Assembly (NCBI RefSeq): GCF_038452265.1
Contig: NZ_CP151842.1
Span: 3,162,001-3,226,000, forward strand
Length of the DNA: 64,000 nt
Direction: 5' to 3'
Source of the DNA: Vibrio diazotrophicus
GTDB taxonomy: Bacteria > Pseudomonadota > Gammaproteobacteria > Enterobacterales > Vibrionaceae
The translations under genes were made by a program, and so were the position numbers. Shown one piece after another: positions 7,990 through 16,904 of this stretch. The number at the start of each line of letters is the position of its first letter. The first letter of the stretch is position 1. The notes below the pieces were generated by a model. That model was given only the letters and a program-made list of their open reading frames with translations, searched no databases and was not told where the DNA came from.

Positions 7990-10020
7990 TTATTTATTTC
8001 TTTCTTCCGATTGCAAAATAAAACTTTCCGTCAATTCAAATTGAATTTCAGCCAAACGCTCTAATTTTTCGCCATGCTCTGCTACTTGGGTTGAGCGCTG
8101 TAAATTTTGCTCGGATAACGAATGAATATGACTAACATTTTTCGTCACTTCACTGGCAACGGATTGGTGAACAATCGTTGCGGAAGCGATTTGTTGACTA
8201 CGATGAGACACTTGATTAAGCAGTTCATGCAATTTCACAAAGCGACCATTAACCTGCTTGGCTTGCTGCATGCTTTGGGTCATGCCAGAAAGGCAGTTGG
8301 AAATCTGTTTACCAGCAATGTCCGTTTGACGCTGTAAACGCTCAATTTTATTTTGAATTTCCTTCGCACTATGCGTAGTTTGAGCCGCAAGAATCCTGAC
8401 CTCATCCGCAACCACTGAAAATCCTCGCCCATATTCACCCGCACGAGCCGCTTCTATCGCAGCATTCAACGCGAGTAAGTTGGTCTGTTCAGAGATACCA
8501 GAAATGGTATCCAAGATAGATTCAATGCTGATGCTCTCTTGTTCCAGAGCTTGATTCGTTGCCGTAACCTGATTTAGCTCTTGAGAAAGTCGCTCCAACA
8601 TAGCCACGTTCTCAGTCATATCCGTTTGCGCCTTATCGGAGTGCTCAACCGCTTCAGTCACTAAGCTCAGTGTGTGCTCTGTCGATTGGGCAATATCCGT
8701 CACCGAACATTCAATTTCTTCCATCGCGGAAGCTACTGATACGGTCTGCGAAGTTTGCTCGTAAATAGCGTCATTGAGCTCGGTACTGATACCTTGATTG
8801 GTTAAAGACGTGCTGTTGAGCTGGGAACTTGACTGACGTATGCGTTCAATAATCATCGATAGGTGACGAACAACTAGGTTGACCTTTTCAGCCACTTGTC
8901 CAAATTCATTGTTTGCCGAATATTCCACTTCCTGAGTCAAATCTTTAGCTGCAATTCGATTTAATGCATTGAGCAAAAGTCCGGTCGCTTTACGTACCAT
9001 ATTGGTAAAACTCAGCACCAGACATGCCGTAATAAAAATGGAGGCCAACGAGATACCAATAAACAGCGAACGAGTCTCGCTCGACGCTTGTCTTGCTTCA
9101 TCATAGAGTTGGTTGGCGATTTGATTTGCATAACGGGAAAGATTATCGACATTCGCCAACTGAGTATCAATTTTTTGCTCTAATTCAGAGCGTAATTCAG
9201 CGAGATTCTCAGCTTGTTCAACCACATCAACATGCATCTTTACGGCACCTGTTGGTTGGAACGTGAGTTGTTTAAGTACGGATAGTGGTGTTTCAAGCGA
9301 AGAATAGAGCTTTGAGTGATCTTTGATCAGCAGTTGTTCACTCTCGTCAAGATAACGCTGGCGATTGGTCAGGCGACGCGCAACGGGACGAAGTTCCGTC
9401 ATATCTTGCAACTTGAACACTTCGTTAGCTTCGTTGTTCAACAAACCAACTTGACTGGTAAGTGCATCCAGGGCTTTTCGCGCCTCTGCCGATTCTGCGC
9501 TGCTGCGCGCACGTTGAAGCACATTACCCAACTGAGTGACGAGTGATTGGAACTGAGACTGCAACAGATAGCTCTGGTCTAACTGATCTAAGTAACTGGC
9601 ATGTGCGTCAATAACAGCATTCAAAACCGCTAATACCTGCTCCCCCTGCACAGTGATTGGCTCTACGTAATCGTGCAAGTCTGGGCGCTGCTGTGTTTGA
9701 GCAACAAACCAACGAAGCTGAGTGTTATAAGTCTCGATATTGGCTTGAATTGACTCAACAAAGGGCGGCAATTCATCCAGATACTGCGCCGATAAATACG
9801 GCGTCAAACTGCGATTAATGTTAAGAAAATCAATGGTAAGCTGCGCTGAGCGAAGCATCAGCGGCGTTGCATCTTGAGTGATGGATTCCATCTTAGCCGT
9901 AACGTTCTGGTTACTACTGACAGATAGCCATGCAGACCCGATCATAATTGCGATAACGCACACACAACCAAGATAGAGACGAGAAACTAACGATTGAAAG
10001 GGCATACTCCACCTACTCAT
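7990..10020 (-). CDS. Methyl-accepting chemotaxis protein
   Basis: About 676-residue transducer. One membrane span lies near the N-terminus, followed by a ~300-residue helical periplasmic domain, a second span (SLFIGISLASIFITACLVLSF), a HAMP domain (LNRIAAKDLTQEVEYSANNEFGQVA) and a signalling domain. The tip has the highly conserved EQTNLLALNAAIEAARAGE, which contacts CheA/CheW. The start is uncertain: 10020 (MSRWSMPF) is preferred over 10116, which would run through the porin terminator; ATG 10005 is also possible. It sits between the sugar operon and the porin, so its ligand may be the same sugar or its loaded binding protein. That link is inference from position. Confidence 0.9.
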   Translation of the reverse strand: MSRWSMPFQSLVSRLYLGCVCVIAIMIGSAWLSVSSNQNVTAKMESITQDATPLMLRSAQLTIDFLNINRSLTPYLSAQYLDELPPFVESIQANIETYNTQLRWFVAQTQQRPDLHDYVEPITVQGEQVLAVLNAVIDAHASYLDQLDQSYLLQSQFQSLVTQLGNVLQRARSSAESAEARKALDALTSQVGLLNNEANEVFKLQDMTELRPVARRLTNRQRYLDESEQLLIKDHSKLYSSLETPLSVLKQLTFQPTGAVKMHVDVVEQAENLAELRSELEQKIDTQLANVDNLSRYANQIANQLYDEARQASSETRSLFIGISLASIFITACLVLSFTNMVRKATGLLLNALNRIAAKDLTQEVEYSANNEFGQVAEKVNLVVRHLSMIIERIRQSSSQLNSTSLTNQGISTELNDAIYEQTSQTVSVASAMEEIECSVTDIAQSTEHTLSLVTEAVEHSDKAQTDMTENVAMLERLSQELNQVTATNQALEQESISIESILDTISGISEQTNLLALNAAIEAARAGEYGRGFSVVADEVRILAAQTTHSAKEIQNKIERLQRQTDIAGKQISNCLSGMTQSMQQAKQVNGRFVKLHELLNQVSHRSQQIASATIVHQSVASEVTKNVSHIHSLSEQNLQRSTQVAEHGEKLERLAEIQFELTESFILQSEERNK

Positions 10021-10050
10021 AAACAATCCACTACATGCTGTTCTTTGCAA

Positions 10051-10080
10051 GATAAAAAATGGGCACACATTGGTGCCCAA
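10051..10080 (-). terminator. Rho-independent terminator of the porin gene
   Basis: TGGGCAC / GTGCCCA stem with a 6-nt loop, followed on the minus strand by ATTTTTTATC. It lies about 90 bases past the porin stop and immediately before the chemotaxis-protein start, so that gene depends on read-through or a promoter in the short gap. Confidence 0.8.
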
Positions 10081-10108
10081 AGTTGGAGTTAAATTGGTTG
10101 GTAAACCA

Positions 10109-10134
10109 AGCCCCAATAATCTGCCTTTGGGGCT
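10109..10134 (-). terminator. Second hairpin downstream of the porin gene
   Basis: AGCCCCAA / TTGGGGCT 8-bp stem about 30 bases after the porin stop. Its T-run is weak, so it is a tandem or assisting hairpin ahead of the stronger one at 10051-10080. Confidence 0.5.
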
Positions 10135-10166
10135 AATACATAGATAGACAGTAAACTATGAGTGGA

Positions 10167-11474
10167 TTACCACCACGCTTCGAACATTGCACCTACTGCA
10201 ACTGTATCTACAGTTGTTGAAGTAGAAGAACCTGCTCCAGTCGTTTCAACATCACCCACAGTGGTGTAGAAGCGAAGCATTGGACGGCTCCAAGGTAGGC
10301 CACCAAGTGAAACGTTTTGAGAGAGTGTTACTTTCCAGCCATTCACTTCTTTACCACTGTCATGGTCTTCCATTGCATAACCCGCTTCTAGCCAAGTTGA
10401 ATGCACTTCATCCCATTGGTATTGAGGACGAATGATGCCTGAATATTCGTTTCTCTCAAGATTATCACCCGCATCATTTACTACATCTTTACCTGATAGG
10501 TTTTTGTATGAAACGAGATAATCGATAATGAACTGATCAGATACTTTGTAGTTACCTTCTAAACTGGTATACAGAACGTTAAAGTCATCGCCTTTTAAAT
10601 CAAATGCAGAATCATCAGCACCATCAGTGTACTTCATAACCAGTTTGTTTGAGCTGCCTAGGCCCAATACTGCACCCACTTGCCATGACGTTTCATCTGC
10701 TTTAGCAGCGCCAGCTTCATCAGAAGCAAAACCATAGTTAGCATACAGATCAAGATTACCGATACCCGCATTGATGCTGTGCAGTCTTGACGTAATAGCG
10801 TAAAGACCATTGTCATTGTTCAAGCTACCCTTGTCCGAGTCGACTTTACCGACAAAGCCCATATCTAACTTAGCGCCACCAAGATTTAAGTTGTTGAAGC
10901 CCGCCCCTTGACCATCGTGCGTGAATACAAAGTAATCGTTCAGACCTTGTTGTAGACGACCGTGAAAGTCACGACCTGCCCACATATACAGCTCAGGTTG
11001 GCTTTCAAATATGTTGGTCACACCTGCGTACGCTTTTTTCAAGCTCACACCTCCGGCAGCAGGCCAATCACGATGAGCCCACTCATCAAACATCACCACT
11101 ACGTCCCACTTAGCACCATTATCCGCTTGGAATATTTTGCCTAACTGGAACTCACCGCCGTTAGCTTCATTACCAAGACGGCCTACCGCTCTGCCAGTAC
11201 TACCGACTCCTTCCACATAACGTTTGTCGCTATCTGAATAATGTGCGCCGTAGCGAGCATAACCAGAGAAAATAATTCCTTGAGGTACTTTTGTATCTGG
11301 CGTCAATACAGCTTGTTGTTGATCATTTACATAATCAATTTCAACAACCTTAGCTTCCAGCTCTTGAATACGCTTTTCTAAAGCTGACATATCGGTATCT
11401 GCCGCGAACACAGAGGCAGAGGATAAAATAGATGCCACAGCAAAAGTTATTGGTAAAACTTTAAAGTTCTTCAT
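10167..11474 (-). CDS. LamB/maltoporin-type outer-membrane porin
   Basis: 435-residue sugar-specific porin. A signal peptide (about residues 1-25, ending SASVFA) is followed by a short coiled coil (DMSALEKRIQELEAKVVEID). A long beta-barrel rich in alternating aromatic residues follows, ending in ...MFEAWW with a C-terminal aromatic as needed for BAM insertion. The GYARYGAHYSDSD and GRDFHGRLQQGLNDYF regions match the LamB family. It should admit oligosaccharides to the periplasm for the adjacent ABC importer. It has its own promoter region (11475-11818) with operators like those of the import operon, and its own terminator. Confidence 0.92.
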   Translation of the reverse strand: MKNFKVLPITFAVASILSSASVFAADTDMSALEKRIQELEAKVVEIDYVNDQQQAVLTPDTKVPQGIIFSGYARYGAHYSDSDKRYVEGVGSTGRAVGRLGNEANGGEFQLGKIFQADNGAKWDVVVMFDEWAHRDWPAAGGVSLKKAYAGVTNIFESQPELYMWAGRDFHGRLQQGLNDYFVFTHDGQGAGFNNLNLGGAKLDMGFVGKVDSDKGSLNNDNGLYAITSRLHSINAGIGNLDLYANYGFASDEAGAAKADETSWQVGAVLGLGSSNKLVMKYTDGADDSAFDLKGDDFNVLYTSLEGNYKVSDQFIIDYLVSYKNLSGKDVVNDAGDNLERNEYSGIIRPQYQWDEVHSTWLEAGYAMEDHDSGKEVNGWKVTLSQNVSLGGLPWSRPMLRFYTTVGDVETTGAGSSTSTTVDTVAVGAMFEAWW

Positions 11475-11664
11475 GTTATTTCCCTATTAAATTTAGGTTT
11501 GTTCTAATTCAGGGAAATAATAAGTAATGAAAGGTTTGAAAATATTTGCCGACTTCACACCCGAGTATCGAAATAAATAGCATGAAACAAGCGCGAAGAG
11601 TCTTTGATATGGATATTAAATTGAATTCAACTAGTTAAGAACGATTTTTCTCATTTACTAATAA

Positions 11665-11678
11665 TGAAATCGCTTTCA
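11665..11678. promoter_or_regulatory. LacI-type operator upstream of the porin gene
   Basis: TGAAATCGCTTTCA, a near-palindrome with a CG centre and close in sequence to the site at 7749-7762. It lies ~190 bp upstream of the porin start, suggesting that the same LacI protein controls porin and importer. Confidence 0.6.
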
Positions 11679-11746
11679 TTTCATGGGGTTTAGCGAATTT
11701 AGTCACGAAATATTCGTACTCTTTGTGCTTAAAAAACAAACTGCCC

Positions 11747-11777
11747 ATGAAAACTTTCAACATTATGAAAACTTTCA
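11747..11777. promoter_or_regulatory. Direct repeat ATGAAAACTTTCA x2 upstream of the porin gene
   Basis: An identical 13-mer occurs at 11747-11759 and 11765-11777, spaced 18 bp start to start, so both copies lie on nearly the same DNA face. Each is itself a near-palindrome (TGAAA-AC-TTTCA). Resembles the element at 7876-7896. The rest of the 344-bp porin/MATE gap shows no ORF. Confidence 0.55.
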
Positions 11778-11818
11778 CGGACAACTTTCTTCCACCGTTA
11801 TATGAAAACAGCTTTATG

Positions 11819-13159
11819 TTACAGAAGTTTGAACCTAACCCAAGACGATGAACGCCATCTCACCAACATAATGATGCCACGCACCCATTCATCTAAAGCT
11901 ATCGCCATCCAAGCACCAATGACCCCAAAGCCCCAATGAATACCTAAAAGGTAAGAGAAACACACCCCGACACCCCACATGCACAGTATGCCTATTTGTA
12001 CAGGGAAACGAACGTCCCCCGCCCCTTTCAAAGCAGAGATAAAAACAAGGTTAAACACACGTCCTGCTTCAAGAATGATCGACCCCATCACTAATGTCCC
12101 TGTGAGATACAAGATCTCCGGTTGATGAGTAAACAGAGGCAATATCGAATCTCTAAGCAAATAAATGGCACTGGCCGCAGAAATAGAGACAACAAAACTC
12201 ACCAAGAAATAGATCTGCACCCGCTTAAGAATACTCTCTATCCAGCCTTTGCCGATGTAGTAACCCGTCTGAATCTGGGTTGCTTGACCTATTGCTAAAG
12301 CAAAGGCAAACGAAAAACGCGCGATATTTTGCGCATAGGTAAAAGCAGCAAGCGAAGCGGTTCCCATTTGCACAACAAAGTAGACAATTGCAATCTGTGC
12401 CATGTTATAGGACAACACTTCACCCGCATTCATTCCGCCTATTTTAAGAATTTTTTTGTATACCCCAGCAGGAACGTTCTTTAATGAGCCCATCGGCAAT
12501 GAAATAGGGCTGTATTTCAATATAAAGCCAAGAGTCACCGTTCCAACAACCTGACTCACAACCGTCGCTATCGCTACACCTTGAACCCCGTAAACAGGCA
12601 AGCCGAACGGTTGATAAAGCGCAATATAGTTACCAACCACATTCAGCAAACCACTGACCATGTTCACCACCATAGGTGAGCGAGAATAGCCGTAACTGCG
12701 CAGAATGGTGGTAAAGACAATACCGATCGTCACGTTAAACGTCATTGCGCCACTGATAATGAGATATTCTTGAGCATAAAGTTCAACTTGAGGCTCGAGA
12801 CCATAAAAAGAGATAAGATGCACAGCACCCAGCACCGCGGCAATACTGAGCAACACACCGACAACGACGGAAAGCGCAATACTGGCTACGCCCACATTAG
12901 TCGCATCTTGAGTTCGCTCCGCTCCATTGTATTGAGCAATAAGAATGCCAGTGCCACTACTGACAAATGTAGAAACAATGATCAGGAAAAAGGTTAGCTG
13001 AGTGATGACTCCAACCGCTGAAACCGCTTTATCTGAATAACCAGAAAGCATAAATACATCACTGGTACCGAGTGCAGTCCTCAGCAAAATTTCCACCAAT
13101 ATTGGCCACGTTAAAGCAACAATAGACATACGTTGATGAAATTTTTCATTTTTGGGCAT
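11819..13159 (-). CDS. MATE-family multidrug/organic cation efflux pump
   Basis: 446-residue inner-membrane protein with about 12 predicted spans and two-fold MATE repeats (N-terminal WPILVEILLRTALGTSDVFMLSGYSDKAVSAVGV; matching second half). MATE pumps export cationic drugs or metabolites in exchange for sodium or protons. It starts divergently from the AraC regulator across a ~206-bp gap, which suggests that regulator controls it. Substrate unknown. Confidence 0.9.
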   Translation of the reverse strand: MPKNEKFHQRMSIVALTWPILVEILLRTALGTSDVFMLSGYSDKAVSAVGVITQLTFFLIIVSTFVSSGTGILIAQYNGAERTQDATNVGVASIALSVVVGVLLSIAAVLGAVHLISFYGLEPQVELYAQEYLIISGAMTFNVTIGIVFTTILRSYGYSRSPMVVNMVSGLLNVVGNYIALYQPFGLPVYGVQGVAIATVVSQVVGTVTLGFILKYSPISLPMGSLKNVPAGVYKKILKIGGMNAGEVLSYNMAQIAIVYFVVQMGTASLAAFTYAQNIARFSFAFALAIGQATQIQTGYYIGKGWIESILKRVQIYFLVSFVVSISAASAIYLLRDSILPLFTHQPEILYLTGTLVMGSIILEAGRVFNLVFISALKGAGDVRFPVQIGILCMWGVGVCFSYLLGIHWGFGVIGAWMAIALDEWVRGIIMLVRWRSSSWVRFKLL

Positions 13160-13365
13160 TATTTTGACCTTAAAAGGGATAGTAACGCTGTCCCAGAGTG
13201 GGCTGACAGGGTGTCATCACTGGCTAGATAAAAGAGTGGTTAATTCTATATTTTTGCCCGAACGGGATATGCAAGTATGGGTTTGATATTTTTTGGCGCT
13301 TAAGTCTATGATAGGCAACAGGCAACTTCTACCAAAAACGCGACCAATAAAAGGAAAATAACGAC

Positions 13366-14265
13366 ATGGAGACCACTTATCACCTAAAACGTCATCAGCG
13401 TTACCCACACCTGAAGTTTGCTTATCTGGATTGCCATCACTACCATGATTTTGGCTTACACAGTCATGATTACTCTGAACTGTTTTTAGTGATCAGTGGC
13501 AAAGGCAACCACTTAGTTTCGTCGCACATTTACCCTCTAAATCCCGGAGATATATTCGTAATAAACGGGGATATTGAACACGCTTTTCAGGATGTCGATA
13601 AGCTAAGAATCATTAACTTGATGTTTGAAGCCGATGCCCCATTTTTTGAGACACCTTCACTCAGAAGACTGTCTGGTTATCAAGCGATGTTCAAAGTTGA
13701 GCCGATTGCGCGTCAAACCAGTAAGTACCGCTCACAGCTAACTTTAAACGGCGAACAGTTTTCTATCGTTGAACAACTCATTCAGACAATCGGGCAAGAA
13801 TATGACCGAGCTGAGAACGGTTTTGAGACCATGCTGACCAGTTTGATGCAGCAATTGGCAGTTACCTTGGCGCGAATGTACCAACAACAAACGCAAGACC
13901 TTCCTCAAACCACCATGGCTTTAGGCAGAGCGCTGATATTTATTGAACAAAATTTTACCGGCAGCAATATGCATAGTCGCGATATCGCCCAAGCCGCATT
14001 TATTAGCCAGCGACAGCTCGAAAGGTTGTTTAAACAGTTTCTCAACACATCGCCGAATCTGTATTTACGAGAGATGCAGCTCAAGTACGCGCACGCCTTA
14101 CTGACCAATGACAATCCTATGCCGATTCAGCAAGTGGCAGAGCAATCCGGTTTTAGTGACAGCAACTATTTTTCCAAATGCTTTAAGAAGAAATTCGCTT
14201 TAAGCCCACGCCAATACATCAAACAAAAAAGAAAACCAGAAACTGAAGATACAGCCCATAGCTAA
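13366..14265 (+). CDS. AraC-family transcriptional regulator
   Basis: 299 residues. The N-terminal cupin-type sensing domain (HYHDFGLHSHDYSELFLVISGKG, then LNPGDIFVINGDIEHAF) is followed by two C-terminal helix-turn-helix motifs (HSRDIAQAAFISQRQLERLF and IQQVAEQSGFSDSNYFSKCF). The domain order is as in RhaS/AraC activators of sugar genes. The ribosome site is AAAGGAAAA. It faces away from the MATE gene and may regulate it, or the nearby sugar genes whose upstream regions carry repeated TGAAAAC elements. The sequence does not decide between these. Confidence 0.92.
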   Translation: METTYHLKRHQRYPHLKFAYLDCHHYHDFGLHSHDYSELFLVISGKGNHLVSSHIYPLNPGDIFVINGDIEHAFQDVDKLRIINLMFEADAPFFETPSLRRLSGYQAMFKVEPIARQTSKYRSQLTLNGEQFSIVEQLIQTIGQEYDRAENGFETMLTSLMQQLAVTLARMYQQQTQDLPQTTMALGRALIFIEQNFTGSNMHSRDIAQAAFISQRQLERLFKQFLNTSPNLYLREMQLKYAHALLTNDNPMPIQQVAEQSGFSDSNYFSKCFKKKFALSPRQYIKQKRKPETEDTAHS

Positions 14266-14266
14266 C

Positions 14267-14296
14267 CCTTAAATAACTAAACCTTAAATAGCTAAA
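14267..14296. repeat. Two 15-bp imperfect tandem repeats after the AraC gene
   Basis: CCTTAAATAACTAAA followed directly by CCTTAAATAGCTAAA, one mismatch apart, starting two bases after the stop codon. Probably a small local duplication of no known function. Confidence 0.6.
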
Positions 14297-14379
14297 GAAG
14301 CAGACAGACCGTACTTACTCATCAACGATTTTCTTTGTGACTTTCTGACTATTGCGTTAACCCAATTTTGAATAACAGA

Positions 14380-14967
14380 CTAAAGACCAACGTAGCTTTT
14401 TATACCGTCGAGGAACATCTGCGTAGAAATCATCACCAGCAATAAACCCATCAACCTCTCAACCGCTTTCAAACCACGCTCTCCCAGAATTTTATGGAAG
14501 AATCCATTAAACATCAGAATGACGGAAGTTCCCGTCCAGGCAATCATGACAGCCGCAGACAGCTCTAACAGCTGAGTCGGGTTTTGACTAGAGAGTAACA
14601 GCAGAGTTGCAATCACGGTAGGTCCCGCAATCAAAGGAATAGCTAAAGGCACAATAAAAGGTTCTTCCCCTGCAGCAAGCCCCGTAATACTGCCTGCGCT
14701 AGGGAAAATCATCTTAATCGCGATGATGAAAAGAATAATGCCCCCAGAAATACTCAGTGTTTCAGGCTGGACATGCAGGAAGTCCATTATTGACTGACCA
14801 GCAAACAAGAACAGCATCAAAATCGCGAGAGCGAACAGCATCTCCCGAATCAGAACAATACGTCTGCGCTTGGCGTCAATGTGTTTTAGGATCGATAAGA
14901 AGATAGGCAAGTTGCCCAATGGATCCATGATGAGAAATAACAAGGTAGCGGCAGATAGGATGTCCAT
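14380..14967 (-). CDS. yhgN: MarC-family inner-membrane protein, YhgN-like
   Basis: 195 residues with about six membrane spans. The opening MDILSAATLLFLIMDPLGNLPIFLSIL and the internal FIVPLAIPLIAGPTVIATLLLL are hallmarks of the MarC/UPF0056 family and closest to YhgN. The function of the family is not settled; despite the name it is not proven to confer multidrug resistance. Single gene, convergent with the AraC regulator. Confidence 0.85.
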   Translation of the reverse strand: MDILSAATLLFLIMDPLGNLPIFLSILKHIDAKRRRIVLIREMLFALAILMLFLFAGQSIMDFLHVQPETLSISGGIILFIIAIKMIFPSAGSITGLAAGEEPFIVPLAIPLIAGPTVIATLLLLSSQNPTQLLELSAAVMIAWTGTSVILMFNGFFHKILGERGLKAVERLMGLLLVMISTQMFLDGIKSYVGL

Positions 14968-15101
14968 AGTGTCTCAGTGTCAATAAGCATAATGGCGCAG
15001 TATATCAACGTACTTCAGATTTTACGATTAGCAACAATCGCGGCCTGAAGCACGAAAAAACTGGCACAACTAATAGACACGGCCATCACTATAGGCACAA
15101 A

Positions 15102-15338
15102 TTAATGCTGACAAATCTCTGCCAGATTTAAGTGCCATACACCATCTTTAATGATCACTTTCTGCTTTGCCTGAAAGAACTCAAGCACAGTATCGGTATC
15201 CATGCCAGAAAGTTTGCAGGTACGGAAAAGCACTTGGGTGCCAAATTCAGCAGCAATAAACTGACGCAGTTGCTCTTCAGTCATAGGCTGTACCTTCAAC
15301 TGATTCAAAATTTTATGAGCATGAATGTGTTGTTCCAC
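15102..15338 (-). CDS. yecH: YecH-family small protein
   Basis: 78-residue soluble protein. The sequence EQHIHAHKILNQL...FRTCKLSGMDTDTVLEFFQAKQKV matches the YecH family (DUF2492), which carries conserved His and Cys residues (HIHAH, C near 41, final H) consistent with metal binding. Biochemical role unknown. AGGAGAG precedes the start. Confidence 0.8.
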   Translation of the reverse strand: MEQHIHAHKILNQLKVQPMTEEQLRQFIAAEFGTQVLFRTCKLSGMDTDTVLEFFQAKQKVIIKDGVWHLNLAEICQH

Positions 15339-15421
15339 TTTGACTCTCCTATTGAGTTTTTGAACAGAAGGAGTCTTAGCTTATCGCTGTTATTCAATCG
15401 TAGCGTTGATTTAAAACAGCC

Positions 15422-16060
15422 TTAAATAACAACGGAGGCAACAATTAGCGCTTGGGCGAGTAGATAGCTTCCACCGATTAAGGTTTTGCCATAGCGCAAA
15501 GGCTGTCGATAATCATGGATAGCGAGAATGATTGTCGAAACGATAAAACTTAAGCTACCGATAAAACCGAGCAAAGATGCGTGTGTTGGAGTGGTAATCC
15601 AAACTTCCCCTGATGCCCATGTCATCTGGAGTAACATCATTCCCATAATGGTTACAGGAAAAATAAGAGTATCGATTTGAGGTAACAAGAGGAAAAACGC
15701 CACAATACTTGCGGCAATGAGCAAAGCAGGTAACCACCAGATCATCGGCCCGGTAAGTTGTATCCAAAACGCTTTGCTATAAAAGAGCTGTACGACGAGA
15801 AAAGCGCTAAAACAAGCTTTAGCCTGCTTTTGCTGAATTCTATAAATATCTGCAACCACAGAAACGACCAAACCGGCAAGAACCCATAAAGGTGCTACCG
15901 ACCAATCATCTTGCTGATTACCTATTATCGACAATAACAGCATCAACGATAACAGACCTAAACACAGTGTATTGAACACCACAGCCAGCTTCGCTTTATT
16001 GCTTTCAAACGCAGATATGCTGATAAATCCAGATATTAAAGCCGAAATCCAGCCCAACAT
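15422..16060 (-). CDS. YhhN-family membrane protein (lysoplasmalogenase-like)
   Basis: 212 residues, almost entirely hydrophobic with about eight predicted spans. VVSVVADIYRIQ and the C-terminal GSLSFIVSTIILAIHDYRQPL match the YhhN/TMEM86 family, whose animal and some bacterial members hydrolyse lysoplasmalogen vinyl ethers. The bacterial substrate is generally unknown. Single gene followed upstream by a long A/T-rich gap. Confidence 0.75.
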   Translation of the reverse strand: MLGWISALISGFISISAFESNKAKLAVVFNTLCLGLLSLMLLLSIIGNQQDDWSVAPLWVLAGLVVSVVADIYRIQQKQAKACFSAFLVVQLFYSKAFWIQLTGPMIWWLPALLIAASIVAFFLLLPQIDTLIFPVTIMGMMLLQMTWASGEVWITTPTHASLLGFIGSLSFIVSTIILAIHDYRQPLRYGKTLIGGSYLLAQALIVASVVI

Positions 16061-16280
16061 GCCTATACCTCATTAACAATCTGCCGCCAGTGTAGAGAGG
16101 TTAGATCGGATGTCCAGAAATGAAAGACAAAAATTGGATCTTGATTATGATTCATTGCCCTCAACTTTCCTCTGCTACCCATTAAAAACGCCTAAACACA
16201 CCAATAAAAATGCATTAAACACTAAAGTTAAACCAATAACAAAGGCTAGCCACATTCCCCCCACACAATCACAATAAAAC

Positions 16281-16304
16281 AAAAAGGCAAACGTTTGCCT
16301 TTTT
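16281..16304. terminator. Perfect 24-bp palindrome, bidirectional terminator-like
   Basis: AAAAAGGCAAAC and its exact reverse complement meet without a loop spacer, giving a GC-containing stem with T-runs in both directions. No ORF on either side obviously needs it, so it may end an unannotated RNA in the A/C-rich gap. Confidence 0.6.
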
Positions 16305-16740
16305 AAAACAAAAGAATAAACAATTAAAATAAACCATTAAATTACAATAATTTATATACAACAAACCCCAAAAATGCAAAACACAAACGAGCTAATGACA
16401 AAAAACAAAATTAGTAGCCAATAATGGATAATATTTCCCGTGAGAAAGAAAATTAATGAGAAAAGATATCAACAAAGGAAACCATTTCAGGATAAACAAC
16501 AACAAAATTAACTTAACAAGACCAAACCAGACCAACCGCCCCCCACAATCAAAAAAACGAAATAGAACACTATTAAAAAACATTTAAAAACATAATTTTC
16601 ATACACTTAAAACCAAATAGAGCAATAAAAAGCCACAAGGGCGATTAAATGAACGCACCAAAAACACACGTAAACATCACCAAAATAGAGCAAATGTGAC
16701 CAGTTAAAGTTATTATTTTAAGCCATTAGAAAAGAATGTG
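16305..16740. other. A/C-rich intergenic stretch without a convincing gene
   Basis: The plus strand is unusually rich in A and C and poor in G and T over roughly 16150-16680. The only ORFs are low-complexity: a 43-codon basic one on plus (16456-16587) and a 63-codon hydrophobic one on minus (16392-16583). Both have poor ribosome sites and I do not call them genes. Confidence 0.5.
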
Positions 16741-16770
16741 TTGATCAAGCCATTAAAACAGTGTTAATCT
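16741..16770 (+). promoter_or_regulatory. Predicted promoter of the 26-residue peptide gene
   Basis: TTGATC (16741-16746) and an extended -10 TGTTAATCT (TAATCT at 16765-16770) are spaced 18 bp. Transcription would begin near 16777, leaving a ~30-nt leader with AAGGAG at 16795-16800. Confidence 0.5.
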
Positions 16771-16807
16771 AATTCCACAGGTGAATAGGCAGAAAAGGAG
16801 CAGTGTT

Positions 16808-16888
16808 ATGATTTCTTCATCTCAAAAACAAGGTTTGGTAATGATCGCAGTTATCGTTGGCTTGATGACACTGCCAATGATGTACTAA
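16808..16888 (+). CDS. 26-residue single-span membrane peptide
   Basis: Short ORF encoding a polar N-terminus (MISSSQKQ) then one hydrophobic helix (GLVMIAVIVGLMTLPMMY). AAGGAG lies 7 nt before the ATG, a plausible extended -10 promoter lies ~40 nt upstream, and a strong perfect-palindrome terminator begins 16 nt past the stop. Complete signals around so short an ORF favour a real gene. Size and layout recall small subunits or modulators of membrane complexes, such as the cytochrome bd accessory peptides CydX and YnhF. The resemblance to YnhF is only a loose pattern and I do not assign a function. Confidence 0.6.
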   Translation: MISSSQKQGLVMIAVIVGLMTLPMMY

Positions 16889-16904
16889 CCCAATGTTATA
16901 CAAA

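Noticed and set aside
10020..10116. Longer N-terminus for the chemotaxis protein
   Set aside because: The extra 32 codons read through the porin terminator hairpin and lack the usual short cytoplasmic lead before the first membrane span.
16392..16583. 63-codon hydrophobic minus-strand ORF
   Set aside because: It arises from a T-rich strand of a compositionally skewed gap, and has no good ribosome site and no recognisable family.
16456..16587. 43-codon basic ORF on plus, rich in Asn, Lys and Arg
   Set aside because: Low-complexity product of the A/C-rich composition with a weak ribosome site. Kept only as a remark.
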